A stretch of 29,558 nt of DNA from an uncultured Clostridia bacterium (GCA_934162625.1 CAKPJM010000009.1:1-29558), one strand, 5' to 3'. Positions 1 to 8,290 are shown, counted from the first letter of the stretch. The notes: generated by a model from the letters alone, not told the origin. Translations and numbers: made by a program.

Positions 1-297
1 TTGAGGCGGGGGAATACCCGTGAGCTTGGAGACCATTGTTTTTAAAATTAATATGTTATCTTATATAATTAATCTAATAAAAATTAAAATATGAAAAATT
101 CCAAAAATTGCTCGGTCATGTCGCTTTCGTAGAAATTGTAAATCTTCTCTCTTCGCAGCGCCCTCATTAAAAACGAGATTCCCTACTCATATAGAAGAAC
201 AATTTCTACCTCAAGCTCAATCCATTCGCAACGTTTTTTCCATTTTTAATATTTTAATTTTTTAGAAAACAATTTACTTATACAAATTCCAATTCAT
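1..297. other. Gene-free stretch with a possible structured RNA
   Basis: No gene is visible here. Positions 1-35 are GC-rich against an AT-rich background and contain a small CGGG/CCCG hairpin; this could be the edge of a structured RNA cut by the window end. On the minus strand, downstream of the pseudouridine synthase, an 11-bp stem (GTAGAAATTGT pairing with ACAATTTCTAC, about 134-207) extends through a further TCTTCT/AGAAGA helix and encloses a GC-richer loop. It is followed by a short stretch reading GAAAGCGACATGACCGAGC. I do not recognise the family. The flanking words resemble, loosely, the core of the structured elements at 4261 and 17979, but the similarity is too weak to call a third copy. 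Confidence 0.35.
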
Positions 298-1204
298 TTA
301 ATTGTTTTCTAATTCTTGCAACACATGTTCAAAATATTCTGGTAATGGAGCTTCGAATTCCACAATTTTTTTTGTTGTAGGGTGTACAAATTTCAGTTTT
401 GCTGCATGTAACATTTGTCCTACAACACCAAATGGATTCTTTCCATTTGAATATGTATAATCTCCTATTATTGGATAACCTATTTCTGCCATATGAACCC
501 TTATTTGGTGAGTCCTTCCTGTTTTTATTTTTACTTCTAATAGAGTATAGCCTTCAAATCTTTTCAATACCTTAAATTCTGTAATTGCTTCTTTTCCATT
601 TTTATCTACTGTCATTTTTTTTCTGTCTTTTGAGCTTCTTCCTATTGGCATATCTATTGTTGCCTGATTTTCTTTAACATTTCCTCTTACTAATGCAATA
701 TATGTTTTTTCCACTTCTCTATTTTTTATCTGATTACTTATTGATATATGCGCTTTATCATTTTTTGCAACTATTACTAGTCCGTGATGTGTCTTTATCT
801 ATTCTATGAACTATTCCTGGTCTTATTTTTCCACCTATTCCAGAAAGACTTCCTTTACATTTTGCCATTACTGCATTTACAAGTGTGCCATCTGGGTTTC
901 CATTTCCCGGGTGGACTACCATTCCTTTTTCTTTATTTACAATTAACATATCATTATCCTCATAAACAATGTTTAAGGGCATTTCTTGTGGTAATATATC
1001 TATTTCTTTCGGTTCTTCCTTTTCTATTGTTATTACATCACCTGCACTTACTTTATATGATGTACGCACCTTTTTGCCGTTTACAAGAATATTTCCAGCA
1101 TCTATCATTCTTTGTACTGCTACTCTAGAAATTCCGTTTTCTAAATTTGCAATTATTTTATCTATTCTATTCCCTGCTTGTTCTTCTATTTTATATTCCT
1201 TCAT
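298..1204 (-). CDS. RluD/RluA-family 23S rRNA pseudouridine synthase, interrupted by a +1 shift at CGG
   Basis: Isomerises uridine to pseudouridine in large-subunit rRNA. The reconstructed protein is 301 aa: an N-terminal S4 RNA-binding domain (about residues 1-65), then the synthase domain with the motif HRIDKDTSG; D136 is the expected catalytic aspartate. The C-terminal half carries the family's GRTHQIRVH segment. The reading frame breaks inside the catalytic motif: after codon 140 (TCA) the zero-frame codon is CGG (plus-strand 782-784), and dropping its C (784) gives GGA for the invariant glycine and restores the family sequence to the stop at 298. The two halves are full length and otherwise intact. 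The start ATG at 1204 has an AGGAG upstream and lies 8 nt after lspA. It is either recoded, a sequence error, or a very recent pseudogene. I cannot say which of RluD, RluA or RluC it matches functionally. Confidence 0.9.
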
Positions 1205-1212
1205 TTTTTCTC

Positions 1213-1752
1213 CTAGTTTTTGCTTTTAATAGTTCTATAAATTAAGTCTATTGCTATAACTATGCACCCTGTCACTACAAATATATCTGCTATGTTAAAT
1301 ACTGGATATTTGAATACTGGATTTATATCAATAAAGTCTATAACATATCCTCTAAAAATTCTATCTATTAAATTTCCAATTCCTCCTGCAATTATTAAGG
1401 ATATGGCAATAAGTAGTGCATTGTTTATTTCATCTCTTTTTGATATAACAAACTTCATAAGTATACCAATTATAATAACATTGATTATTATGAACATTAA
1501 TATGTTATTGCTTCCTATTCCATATGCTCCGCCAGTATTTTCTACATATGTAAAGTCTAATACTCCATTAATTATTTCTATACTGGAGTTAAGTATATTT
1601 TTTATTATAACTTGTTTAACTATTTGGTCTATGCAAATAGAAATTAAAATTATAAATACTATAAATAAAATTTTTTTATTTTTTATATTAATTTTCCTAT
1701 ACCTGCTTTCTTTCGTAAATACAAAAATGATCGTCTTCATATAGTTCTTCAT
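1213..1752 (-). CDS. lspA: Lipoprotein signal peptidase (signal peptidase II)
   Basis: An integral membrane aspartyl protease that removes the signal peptide from diacylglyceryl-modified prolipoproteins. Four membrane segments are visible, with the family motifs DQIVK, VENTGGAYG, GGIGNLIDR and FNIADIF; the two catalytic aspartates are those of the NLIDR and NIAD motifs. The longest reading is 179 aa and overlaps the 3' end of the upstream membrane protein gene by 56 nt. A start at the second ATG (1740) is also possible. There is no good start nearer the first membrane segment, so the N-terminus is about 20 residues longer than usual or uses a non-standard start. It is followed after 8 nt by the pseudouridine synthase gene; lspA-rluD is a common pairing in Firmicutes. 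Confidence 0.93.
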   Translation of the reverse strand: MKNYMKTIIFVFTKESRYRKINIKNKKILFIVFIILISICIDQIVKQVIIKNILNSSIEIINGVLDFTYVENTGGAYGIGSNNILMFIIINVIIIGILMKFVISKRDEINNALLIAISLIIAGGIGNLIDRIFRGYVIDFIDINPVFKYPVFNIADIFVVTGCIVIAIDLIYRTIKSKN

Positions 1753-3346
1753 ATTTTTCTTTATCTTGTTTTACAAATGTTTTTAATTTAGCATCCTTAT
1801 ACATTATTAAATGTGTTATGCCATACTTATCTAGCACTTCTTCTACATTATCTATATTTAATCCAGATAAGTCCAAATAATCATTAAATACATTTACGCC
1901 TTTATTAAACTCTGGAGAATATAAATCGGCTCTTGAATCTATAAATACTGGAATTTCCCTAAAAAGTAGATAACTACCATAATTATATTCATTATATAGC
2001 CTCATATTTTTAATATCCAAATTATTTAAAATATAATCTGAAGCCGCTACTGGATAACTGCTTTCATCTACAAATGAATCATTCATTTTTGGTTTATAAC
2101 TTGTTATGCTAATAATTAGTACTAGATTTATAGTTATTATCATGCCAAGTATTCCTGTCATTCGTTTTGTAAGTTTTTTACAGCCTTCAGGGTCATATTT
2201 ATTTATCATTGAGCATATTAGTTTATTTAAAATAATAGTGCAAACTAATGCAAACATAGAAAATTGTCTTCTAGTGTAAAAGGTTAAGAATACTAATCCT
2301 CCCAACATAAATAAATCGCTTAATCTTATTTTTGTATCTGTAAAGGTTAATATTGATATAAAAATTATTAGAGCACACATAAAATCTAAATTTTGTACAA
2401 GTGTTAATGGTAAATGTTCACTTATGTTGTGAGTTGTTGTTCCTTGCATGGTTTTTACCAAATATGTATAAGGTGTAAGTCCTAATGGAGTAAGAAGTCC
2501 TGTAAATAAGCATATTATCATTATTATAATTAATAATTTTACACTATCATTTCCTTTAATTATTATTTTATATGGATTTTCATTAGCTTTTTTTCTTCTT
2601 TTTTGAAGGACTTTTATTCTTTCTTCTATTTTTTCTATTTTACTTTTTAAATCTTGTATTTCTTCTTCATTTTCAGTCTTTTTAATTTTCTTTTGTAAGC
2701 TTATAATTTTGCTATTATTTACAATAATGCTAGAATTTGAAAGAATATATATCATATATTCCGCTATATATGGTAAATACAAAATAAAATAGAATGGAAA
2801 TACTGCAACATGAACGTTTGCTATAATTATTGGTATTATTACTAAGCCTATTGCATATCTTTTTCTTTTAGTTTCCAAAAACATTTCTATAAAGTAAACA
2901 GTTAATAAAAACAATATAAATGTTGCTAATTGTGCTCTTGCAGCCAAATAATTTCTTAATAAATACATTGCTCCTATTGTTAATATAAATGATGTTAATT
3001 TATTTTTTGTAAGTTTAGTATTTACTAGATACATCATTACACCTAAAATTATGCTTAAAACTATTGTTGATATATATACACCTGCTTGTCCTCCTATATT
3101 ATACACTAGATATATTCCAACATCATATAGCCAATGTGGATATGTATATTCTAGATTATGATATGAAAATGGATCACGCATATCAATACCATTTTGCATA
3201 ATATGTTCTCCTATTTTTATTGTATAAAATGTGTCATTTTGCAACGTAATTGGAGACAGTGCAATACAAAATATTGCAATTAAAATTATTGCCATAGTAT
3301 TAAATCTTATATTCTCTTTGCTTATTTTCTTATTTTTTTCTTCCAT
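1697..3346 (-). CDS. Large multi-pass membrane protein, GT-C glycosyltransferase-like
   Basis: A 549-aa protein with roughly ten hydrophobic segments. Near residues 45-75 it has a pattern seen in bacterial GT-C-type membrane proteins: a GEHIMQNG stretch, then DPFSY, a Tyr/Trp-rich loop and PHWLYD. This loop normally faces the outside and contributes to lipid-linked sugar transfer. A charged, probably coiled-coil cytoplasmic loop rich in Lys/Glu lies at about residues 215-260, and a soluble C-terminal domain (from about 440) contains the DSRADLYSP stretch. The ATG at 3346 has GGGAGA 6 nt upstream. The 3' end overlaps lspA, so they are probably co-transcribed. The substrate cannot be read from the sequence; the GT-C assignment is an inference from the loop pattern. 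Confidence 0.6.
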   Translation of the reverse strand: MEEKNKKISKENIRFNTMAIILIAIFCIALSPITLQNDTFYTIKIGEHIMQNGIDMRDPFSYHNLEYTYPHWLYDVGIYLVYNIGGQAGVYISTIVLSIILGVMMYLVNTKLTKNKLTSFILTIGAMYLLRNYLAARAQLATFILFLLTVYFIEMFLETKRKRYAIGLVIIPIIIANVHVAVFPFYFILYLPYIAEYMIYILSNSSIIVNNSKIISLQKKIKKTENEEEIQDLKSKIEKIEERIKVLQKRRKKANENPYKIIIKGNDSVKLLIIIMIICLFTGLLTPLGLTPYTYLVKTMQGTTTHNISEHLPLTLVQNLDFMCALIIFISILTFTDTKIRLSDLFMLGGLVFLTFYTRRQFSMFALVCTIILNKLICSMINKYDPEGCKKLTKRMTGILGMIITINLVLIISITSYKPKMNDSFVDESSYPVAASDYILNNLDIKNMRLYNEYNYGSYLLFREIPVFIDSRADLYSPEFNKGVNVFNDYLDLSGLNIDNVEEVLDKYGITHLIMYKDAKLKTFVKQDKEKYEELYEDDHFCIYERKQV

Positions 3347-3504
3347 TCTTGCTCTCCCATTCTATAAACTCTATTTACAAATTGTAATTTATATTATTTA
3401 TGCCAATATATTATCATATTTTAAATTCTCTTACAACTATTTTATTATTGTATTTTTCAATTATTTTGATATAATTACTATATAAATTTTAGTTGGTGAT
3501 TATT

Positions 3505-4240
3505 ATGATATTAAAATGTATTACACTTAATATGTGTCATGGTCAAGGATTGGATCGGTAAAATAGATGTTAGAAGACAGGCTATTTTACTTAGAAAATT
3601 TCATCCAGATGTAATCTTTTTGCAAGAAATTGATATGTATACAAAACGTTCTTATTATAGAAATCAATTATATTTACTTAGTAAGTACACAGGTCTTACA
3701 TTTAGAGCTATGGGTACTAACATTAAATATAAAAATGGGTTTTATGGTGATGGAATTTTATCTAGATTTCCTATAGAGTATTCTGCCAATTATTTATCTC
3801 CGCTTACTGACTCTTCTCATGAACAAAGAGGTATCTTATGCAATAAAATTGCATTTGGAAATACTAAAATAAATGTATTTTCTGTGCACCTGTCTACTTT
3901 TGAGGAAGAACGAGTTTTAACAGCCAAAGAATTACTTAGAATAACTTCTAAAGTTAATAAAAATGAACCTATAATTATTGGTGGAGATTTTAACGTGGGA
4001 ATAAAAAAGATTGGAAATCACAAATATTTATATGAATCTAAAGCTTCTTATCCAGAATATGAAATATTAAAAGAGAAATTTAAAAGTATAAATAATTCAG
4101 AAATTACCTGGCAGTCCAGAGAATCAAGTGCTTGTATTGATTCATTTTTCTACTCAAAGCATTTGCACTTATTAAAGCAGGAAACTATTAAAGCAGATAT
4201 TTCAGACCACTATCCTGTATATACAGAATTTTTAATATAA
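3505..4240 (+). CDS. Endonuclease/exonuclease/phosphatase (DNase I-like) family protein, interrupted by a +1 shift at CGG
   Basis: A metal-dependent phosphohydrolase of the EEP superfamily, reconstructed as 244 aa. Motifs in order: TLNMCHGQG (metal-ligand Asn) near residue 9, FLQEID (Glu), GGDFNV (Asp/Asn) and SDHYPV (catalytic Asp-His). The substrate could be a nucleic acid, phospholipid head group or small phosphate ester; no signal peptide is visible. The start ATG at 3505 has GGTGAT upstream. After 17 codons the zero frame meets CGG (3556-3558) followed directly by TAA. Skipping C3556 gives GGT and the family-consistent sequence to the stop at 4240. Without the shift only a 18-residue peptide would be made, lacking three of the four catalytic motifs. 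It is followed by the structured RNA element at 4261. Confidence 0.85.
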
Positions 4241-4260
4241 AAATTAATTAAATATGTAAA

Positions 4261-4420
4261 AGAAGAAAAGTGGCTTTGCCACACTTTTCTTCTCGCCGAT
4301 TTGAGTTTCCGAATGAAATGAGGAAATCTCAAAGACAATAGCGATTATAGCATTTTGTTGAATAGGAAAATCTTCGATTTTTCCTATTCAACAAAAAACA
4401 GCTCTTATGAGCTGTTTTAT
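4261..4420 (+). ncRNA. Structured RNA element, copy 1 (conserved core between two variable hairpins, plus terminator)
   Basis: Order on the plus strand: hairpin 1 (arms AGAAGAAAAGTG and its complement, 4261-4293), a 65-nt core (4292-4356), hairpin 2 (stem from TGTTGAATAGGAAAA, 4356-4393), and a terminator (AAAACAGCTC/GAGCTGTTTT, 4395-4418). The core itself folds on TTTGAG-TTTCC pairing with GGAAA-T-CTCAAAG. Copy 2 at 17979 has 63 of 65 identical core positions, while both flanking hairpins differ completely in sequence yet keep their pairing, which is what selection for RNA structure produces. Both copies lie between convergent genes and end in a terminator that works in either direction, so the transcribed strand is likely but not certain. 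I do not recognise a named family. Confidence 0.65.
4395..4418. terminator. Bidirectional intrinsic terminator between the EEP gene and ssb
   Basis: A 10-bp stem AAAACAGCTC/GAGCTGTTTT with a TTAT loop. On the plus strand it is followed by TTTTATTATAT; on the minus strand the T-run TTTTTTGTTG follows. It can end both the plus-strand EEP/RNA transcript and the minus-strand ssb transcript. Confidence 0.8.
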
Positions 4421-4434
4421 TATATAATATTTTA

Positions 4435-5115
4435 TTACATTGCTTCTGCTTGGCTATTTTCCTCTTCGTCGCTTTTTTTATCTATTACTTCTAAGCTTCC
4501 AATAGATACTTCATAAGCAACTCTTTGTTCTACTCTTCCATCATCAAATTTCTTTTCATACATTCTGCTTTGAACTCTTCCTACTATTTTTACTTCTGTT
4601 CCAATTTCCATATTTTCACAGAATCTAGCATTTCTTCCCCAAGCTATACATGGGATATAGTCTGATTTGTTGTATGCTCTATTAACTGCTAATAACAAGT
4701 CTGCAATTTCTCTTCCAAATGGTGTTTGTCTATATATAGGTTTCTTGCATATGTATCCATTCAAAGTTACTTCATTTGATACTTTTTCTTTTTGTTCCTC
4801 TTGTTCTTGTTCATTATATTCCATTATATCTTTTGCAAAAACTGTAAGAACTAGTCTATTTCTTTCATTTTCATAACTATTATATGATCTGAACTGTCCT
4901 TCTACAACAACTTTTTTCCCTATGCTTAAGTCAAAATTTGCAATTAATCTTTCAGATATCGTAATTGGAATAATGTCTTCGTTTCCACTTAAACGTGGCA
5001 CCTCTAAGTTAAATAAATAAAAACTTTCTCCATAAATTTCGTGACTAAATGTTTTATCACTAATAATTTTACCTATTAAAACTAGATAATTATTTTCTGT
5101 GTAATTTGTAATCAA
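4435..5115 (-). CDS. Single-stranded DNA-binding protein with two OB folds
   Basis: 226 aa, made of two SSB-like OB domains (about residues 5-100 and 113-213) joined by a Gln/Glu/Lys linker, with an acidic tail ending QAEAM. The second domain has typical SSB features: LNGYICKKPIYRQTPFGREIADLLLAVNR, shortened here to its key words GREIADLLLAVNR, then IPCIAWGRNA and VKIVGRVQSR. A double-OB, tail-bearing SSB differs from the common one-domain replicative SSB and may be a paralogue. The start is TTG (5113-5115) behind a strong GGGAGG at 8-nt spacing. It has its own promoter at 5201-5229. No DPF-type C-terminal tip (the usual partner-binding tail) is present. Confidence 0.8.
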   Translation of the reverse strand: MITNYTENNYLVLIGKIISDKTFSHEIYGESFYLFNLEVPRLSGNEDIIPITISERLIANFDLSIGKKVVVEGQFRSYNSYENERNRLVLTVFAKDIMEYNEQEQEEQKEKVSNEVTLNGYICKKPIYRQTPFGREIADLLLAVNRAYNKSDYIPCIAWGRNARFCENMEIGTEVKIVGRVQSRMYEKKFDDGRVEQRVAYEVSIGSLEVIDKKSDEEENSQAEAM

Positions 5116-5200
5116 TTTTATTTCCTCCCTTTTGTTTTTCTATAGTATTTTATTCATTACCTTCGTGTTTTAGAATACTAATTTTTTATTCAACAATACT

Positions 5201-5229
5201 ATTATACTACTTTTGGAAGGATTTGTCTA
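5201..5229 (-). promoter_or_regulatory. Sigma-A promoter of the two-OB ssb gene
   Basis: On the minus strand: -35 TAGACA (5224-5229), 17-nt spacer, -10 TATAAT (5201-5206), about 85 nt upstream of the TTG start. Confidence 0.75.
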
Positions 5230-5248
5230 CATAAAATGGTAAAATAAT

Positions 5249-5725
5249 CTATTTTTTTATTGCTAATATTTTAAATTTTGCTACTCCCCCTGGTGTTTGC
5301 GCTTCTACTACTTGGTTTTTTTTGGCACCTAACAAAGCTGCTCCTATAGGTGATTCGTTTGAAATTCTGTTTTGTGATAAATCTACCTCTGTTGATCCGA
5401 CTATAGTATATTCAACTTCTTCATTATACTCCATATCTAATACCTTAACTTTATTTCCAACTTGAACTGTTTTTGTATCTATCTCAGACTCATCTATTAT
5501 CCTTGCATATCTTAATTTATTTTCTAATTCTGCTATTTTAATTTCATTTGAAGCTTGTGCATTTTTTGCTTCATCATATTCAGAATTTTCAGATAAGTCT
5601 CCAAAACCTAGAGCAACTTTTATACGCTCTGAAATTTCTGTTCTCTTTTCAGTTTTTAGATACTCTAATTCTTTCTCTAAATTATCATATCCTTCTTGTG
5701 TTAATAATACTTCTTTTTCTTCCAT
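5249..5725 (-). CDS. greA: Transcription elongation factor GreA
   Basis: 158 aa, the family's usual length. It stimulates the intrinsic transcript cleavage of backtracked RNA polymerase, working through the secondary channel. Residues 1-75 form the antiparallel coiled coil, including the tip LGFGDLSENSEYDEAKNAQ with the two acidic residues that hold the catalytic Mg ion (key word DLSENSEYDEA). The C-terminal globular domain (80-158) ends with the typical SPIGAALLG and TPGGVAKFKI words. The ATG has AAAGGAG at good spacing. It is transcribed from a promoter lying inside the 3' end of the next gene (5764-5792). Confidence 0.97.
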   Translation of the reverse strand: MEEKEVLLTQEGYDNLEKELEYLKTEKRTEISERIKVALGFGDLSENSEYDEAKNAQASNEIKIAELENKLRYARIIDESEIDTKTVQVGNKVKVLDMEYNEEVEYTIVGSTEVDLSQNRISNESPIGAALLGAKKNQVVEAQTPGGVAKFKILAIKK

Positions 5726-5763
5726 TTGGCATTTCTCCTTTAAAATATTATTTAATTCATTTT

Positions 5764-5792
5764 ATACTACTCCACTATTTAACTTTTGTCAA
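5764..5792 (-). promoter_or_regulatory. Sigma-A promoter of greA
   Basis: Minus strand: -35 TTGACA (5787-5792), 17-nt spacer, -10 TAGTAT (5764-5769). It overlaps the stop codon of the upstream gene. Confidence 0.65.
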
Positions 5793-6689
5793 GTGTTTAG
5801 TTCTAAATTCACTTTCTTTTAAATACCCATTATTTCCTATTAATTTTTTTATTCTTATTTTGTCATTTAAAATTATACTTCTTGCTTTGTATAAACCTTT
5901 TTTATGTATTAGGCTTTCATATACTACTTCATTTTTAAAGCCCTCTAGTTTATATTTTTTTGGCATTTTTATTTCAAAGTAATTTATATTTATGCCATTA
6001 AACTTTTTGCTTTTTATCTGAACTTTCCCCAGAATATTTACTATAATTGCCGTGTCATAAATCTTATATTGGTTTATAAGTTCACTTGGAAAATCTATAT
6101 TAATAATTATCTTAGAGGATTTCAAACTCCCCTCCCTATTATTTGAAACATTAAGTAATATTCCAAATTCATTATAAAGGGAATCTTCAATCTTTGACCA
6201 ATTAGCAATATGATTTGTAATAACATTTAGTCCTCTTACTTCTTTTGATATATCTACTACTAAGTTTTTATTAATTTCATTAAAGTCGTTAACTAGTATT
6301 GAGATTTCCGCCTTTTGAATATCTTCATTTTGTATTTTTAATATGTAACTTATAGTTTCTTGTATTAAACATTTAAATAAATATCTTCCATCTAATATAT
6401 TTATATTTTCACTATACAACCTATTTTTTAATTCTTCTAGAGTATTTAAATGTTCTGATAAAACTACATCATTAACTCCATTTTTTTCTAATTCCTTAGT
6501 TACTTTCTTTAATAATTTTATTGTTTTTCTTTTACTAATATTTTCGTTTTTAAGAATTGGCAAATAGCACATTACTTTGCCTTCTTCATTTTTTATATCT
6601 ATTATATTAAAAAAATATTTTACTTTTAATATAATTTTTTTAATAAGATCGCAAGTTTCCTGCATTTCTTTTATATATATAACATTCAA
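5775..6689 (-). CDS. Unrecognised conserved-looking protein, about 304 aa
   Basis: I do not recognise this gene. It is soluble and Lys/Ile/Asn-rich. The middle part (about residues 75-200) alternates hydrophobic strands and helices in a way that suggests a Rossmann-like region: DVVLSEHL, INILDGRYLFKCLI, AEISILVND, LNVITNHI, then SKIIINIDFPSEL and DTAIIVNI. No complete cofactor motif is visible. The start is uncertain: AGGTGA sits 5 nt before a TTG at 6687-6689, chosen here; a GTG at 6698 lies inside the same site and has no ribosome binding site of its own. It lies between a prepilin-like gene and greA on the minus strand. Confidence 0.6.
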   Translation of the reverse strand: MNVIYIKEMQETCDLIKKIILKVKYFFNIIDIKNEEGKVMCYLPILKNENISKRKTIKLLKKVTKELEKNGVNDVVLSEHLNTLEELKNRLYSENINILDGRYLFKCLIQETISYILKIQNEDIQKAEISILVNDFNEINKNLVVDISKEVRGLNVITNHIANWSKIEDSLYNEFGILLNVSNNREGSLKSSKIIINIDFPSELINQYKIYDTAIIVNILGKVQIKSKKFNGININYFEIKMPKKYKLEGFKNEVVYESLIHKKGLYKARSIILNDKIRIKKLIGNNGYLKESEFRTKHLTKVK

Positions 6690-6750
6690 TAACCTCACCT
6701 AAATATAATATTTGTTCTATTATATTTGGATTTTTTATATTATATTACTA

Positions 6751-7284
6751 CTAAGTATTATTTTCTTGAGTATCTAGTTTATTTTCATTATATATATAAT
6801 CATCTTCGTCTTCATATTTAGAAGTAAGTTTATCTGTATTTAAAACATATTCATTTGTAATTTCATCTGTATTCTTGGCTTTAATTTTTACAGTTATAAT
6901 AGTTTTTCCGTTCTGTAGTGTTTTATCGAATTTACAATTTTCTATATTATCAGCAATTTTTATAGTCTTATTAATATCTCCAGCCTCGTCCATTTCTATT
7001 AAATTTATAATATTGTTGTTCTTGTCAAATTCATATTTATTCTTGCTAGAAAATTCTATACTGTTTTCTGTTATTTCTATAATTTCATTTCCCTGTCTTT
7101 TAACTTCTTGCAAGAAATATGAATTAAATTTATTAACCTCAGTAATATCCGTTCCTTTTTGGTTAATCTCTTTCACACTGCTTTGAAAATTTGCAGTAAC
7201 AGTTGCAAGTATTGCAAGTACAACAAAAATTAATACTACATAAGTAGCAAGAGATGTTAATGTTATACCTTTTTGTGATTTCAT
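6751..7284 (-). CDS. Prepilin-like protein with an N-terminal methylation-type helix
   Basis: 177 aa. The N-terminus has a short basic leader, then KGITLTSLATYVVLIFVV, matching the layout of type IV prepilins and pseudopilins (G, then a hydrophobic residue, TL and a long helix). The usual Glu at +5 is replaced by Ser. The rest is a soluble, Asn/Glu/Lys-rich domain expected outside the membrane, with an acidic C-terminal tail. AGGTGAT precedes the ATG. It lies 20 nt downstream of scpB and is probably co-transcribed with it. Cleavage by a prepilin peptidase is plausible but not shown. Confidence 0.6.
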   Translation of the reverse strand: MKSQKGITLTSLATYVVLIFVVLAILATVTANFQSSVKEINQKGTDITEVNKFNSYFLQEVKRQGNEIIEITENSIEFSSKNKYEFDKNNNIINLIEMDEAGDINKTIKIADNIENCKFDKTLQNGKTIITVKIKAKNTDEITNEYVLNTDKLTSKYEDEDDYIYNENKLDTQENNT

Positions 7285-7304
7285 TATATCACCTCAAAAT
7301 TTAT

Positions 7305-7913
7305 TTATTCTTCATCTTTTACTATTTGTGAAGATTCGCTTTCTTCGTTTTTATTTTCGTCTATAATCTCATCTATAACTATTTGCTCATTTTCATCTAT
7401 CTTATATTTTGGGAGTTCTGGTAATTCTTCTATACTAGACATTCCAAACATCTTTAAAAAGTCTTTTGTGGTTGAATAAATTGTAGGTCTACCTGGAGCA
7501 TCTAGCCTTCCAACTTCCTCTATTAAGTTATACTCTAAAAGTTTATATATTGTACCATCAGAATTAACTCCCCTTATTTGTTCTATTTCTGCTCTTGTTA
7601 TTTTAGGATTATATGCAATTATAGATAGAGTTTCTAATGCAGCAGCAGATAAGCTAGGTTTTGCTCTGTTATCAAAAATTGGATATATATAATCATAATA
7701 TTCTTTCCTTGAACACATTTGATAGCCATTTTCTACCTTTATTATTTCTATTCCTCTATTCTGTTCTTCATATTCACTTTTCATATTTTGCATTATATTA
7801 TCTACATCTTCATTACTAAGTTCTAGTAATCCCATAAGTTCTTTTGTCTCTACAACTCTACCTGCTGAAAAGAGAATTGCTTCTATTATTGATTTTATTT
7901 TATCTATTTCCAC
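7305..7913 (-). CDS. scpB: Chromosome segregation and condensation protein ScpB
   Basis: 202 aa. ScpB dimers bind the kleisin ScpA and so regulate the SMC condensin complex. Two winged-helix domains are visible (about 1-80 and 85-160), with the family words IEAILFSAGRVV, LSAAALETLSIIAYNPKITRAEIEQIRGV (key part ALETLSIIAY) and GRLDAPGRPTIYSTT. The C-terminal 40 residues are acidic, as usual. The start is GTG (7911-7913) with GGAG 7 nt upstream. No scpA lies next to it in this window, unlike the usual scpA-scpB pair. Confidence 0.95.
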   Translation of the reverse strand: MEIDKIKSIIEAILFSAGRVVETKELMGLLELSNEDVDNIMQNMKSEYEEQNRGIEIIKVENGYQMCSRKEYYDYIYPIFDNRAKPSLSAAALETLSIIAYNPKITRAEIEQIRGVNSDGTIYKLLEYNLIEEVGRLDAPGRPTIYSTTKDFLKMFGMSSIEELPELPKYKIDENEQIVIDEIIDENKNEESESSQIVKDEE

Positions 7914-7980
7914 TTTTATTCTCCATTATACTTTTTTAATATTTATATTATTGCATTTATAGTTTAAAAAGTCAATGTTT

Positions 7981-8009
7981 TTGACATCCTTATTTTTTTA
8001 TGGTATCAT
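7981..8009 (+). promoter_or_regulatory. Sigma-A promoter of the 55-aa gene
   Basis: Perfect -35 TTGACA (7981-7986), 17-nt spacer, -10 TATCAT (8004-8009) preceded by TGG, an extended -10. Confidence 0.8.
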
Positions 8010-8030
8010 TATTAGTATGAGGTGATATTA

Positions 8031-8198
8031 ATGCCAGATAATGAAGAGAAAAAAGAAATAGAGATAGTTAGCGGAGATGGAACAGAGTTAGAGATGTCTC
8101 CAGTTTTTGAGCATTTAAATGCTGTAAAACCTAAGACTAAAAATGAAGAAGAAAAGAAAAAGAAAATAGTAATACCAGAAGTTAAAGAAAAAAAATAA
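8031..8198 (+). CDS. Small, highly charged protein (55 aa), function unknown
   Basis: A short gene supported by its own consensus promoter at 7981-8009 and a GAGGTGAT site 7 nt before the ATG. The product is acidic in the first half and Lys-rich at the end (NEEEKKKKIVIPEVKEKK), with no membrane segment or signal peptide, so a small soluble or disordered protein. A weak A/T hairpin at 8215-8238 may end the transcript. I do not recognise it. Confidence 0.65.
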   Translation: MPDNEEKKEIEIVSGDGTELEMSPVFEHLNAVKPKTKNEEEKKKKIVIPEVKEKK

Positions 8199-8253
8199 AA
8201 CATTTTAAAATAATAAAAAGTAAAAAAAACTTTTTATTATTTTTATTTTATGG

Positions 8254-8259
8254 TATAAT
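8254..8259 (+). promoter_or_regulatory. Extended -10 element upstream of the 132-aa gene
   Basis: TGGTATAAT with a perfect -10 hexamer, about 30 nt before the start codon. The -35 region is only a T-run, so this is an extended -10 type promoter. Confidence 0.55.
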
Positions 8260-8290
8260 TATGTAAATATTGTGCAAAGGAGTGCTACTA

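Noticed and set aside
1..40. tRNA-like 3' end
   Set aside because: The TTGAGG word recalls an anticodon loop and CGGG/CCCG a variable arm, but there is no T-arm or acceptor pairing in either strand.
3539..4240. EEP gene starting at ATG 3539
   Set aside because: This start has no ribosome binding site and drops the conserved N-terminal TLNMCHGQG motif, which is encoded just upstream in the other frame from ATG 3505 with a good site.
8012..8203. Minus-strand 63-aa frame
   Set aside because: It is the shadow of the plus-strand 55-aa gene, which has a promoter and ribosome binding site.
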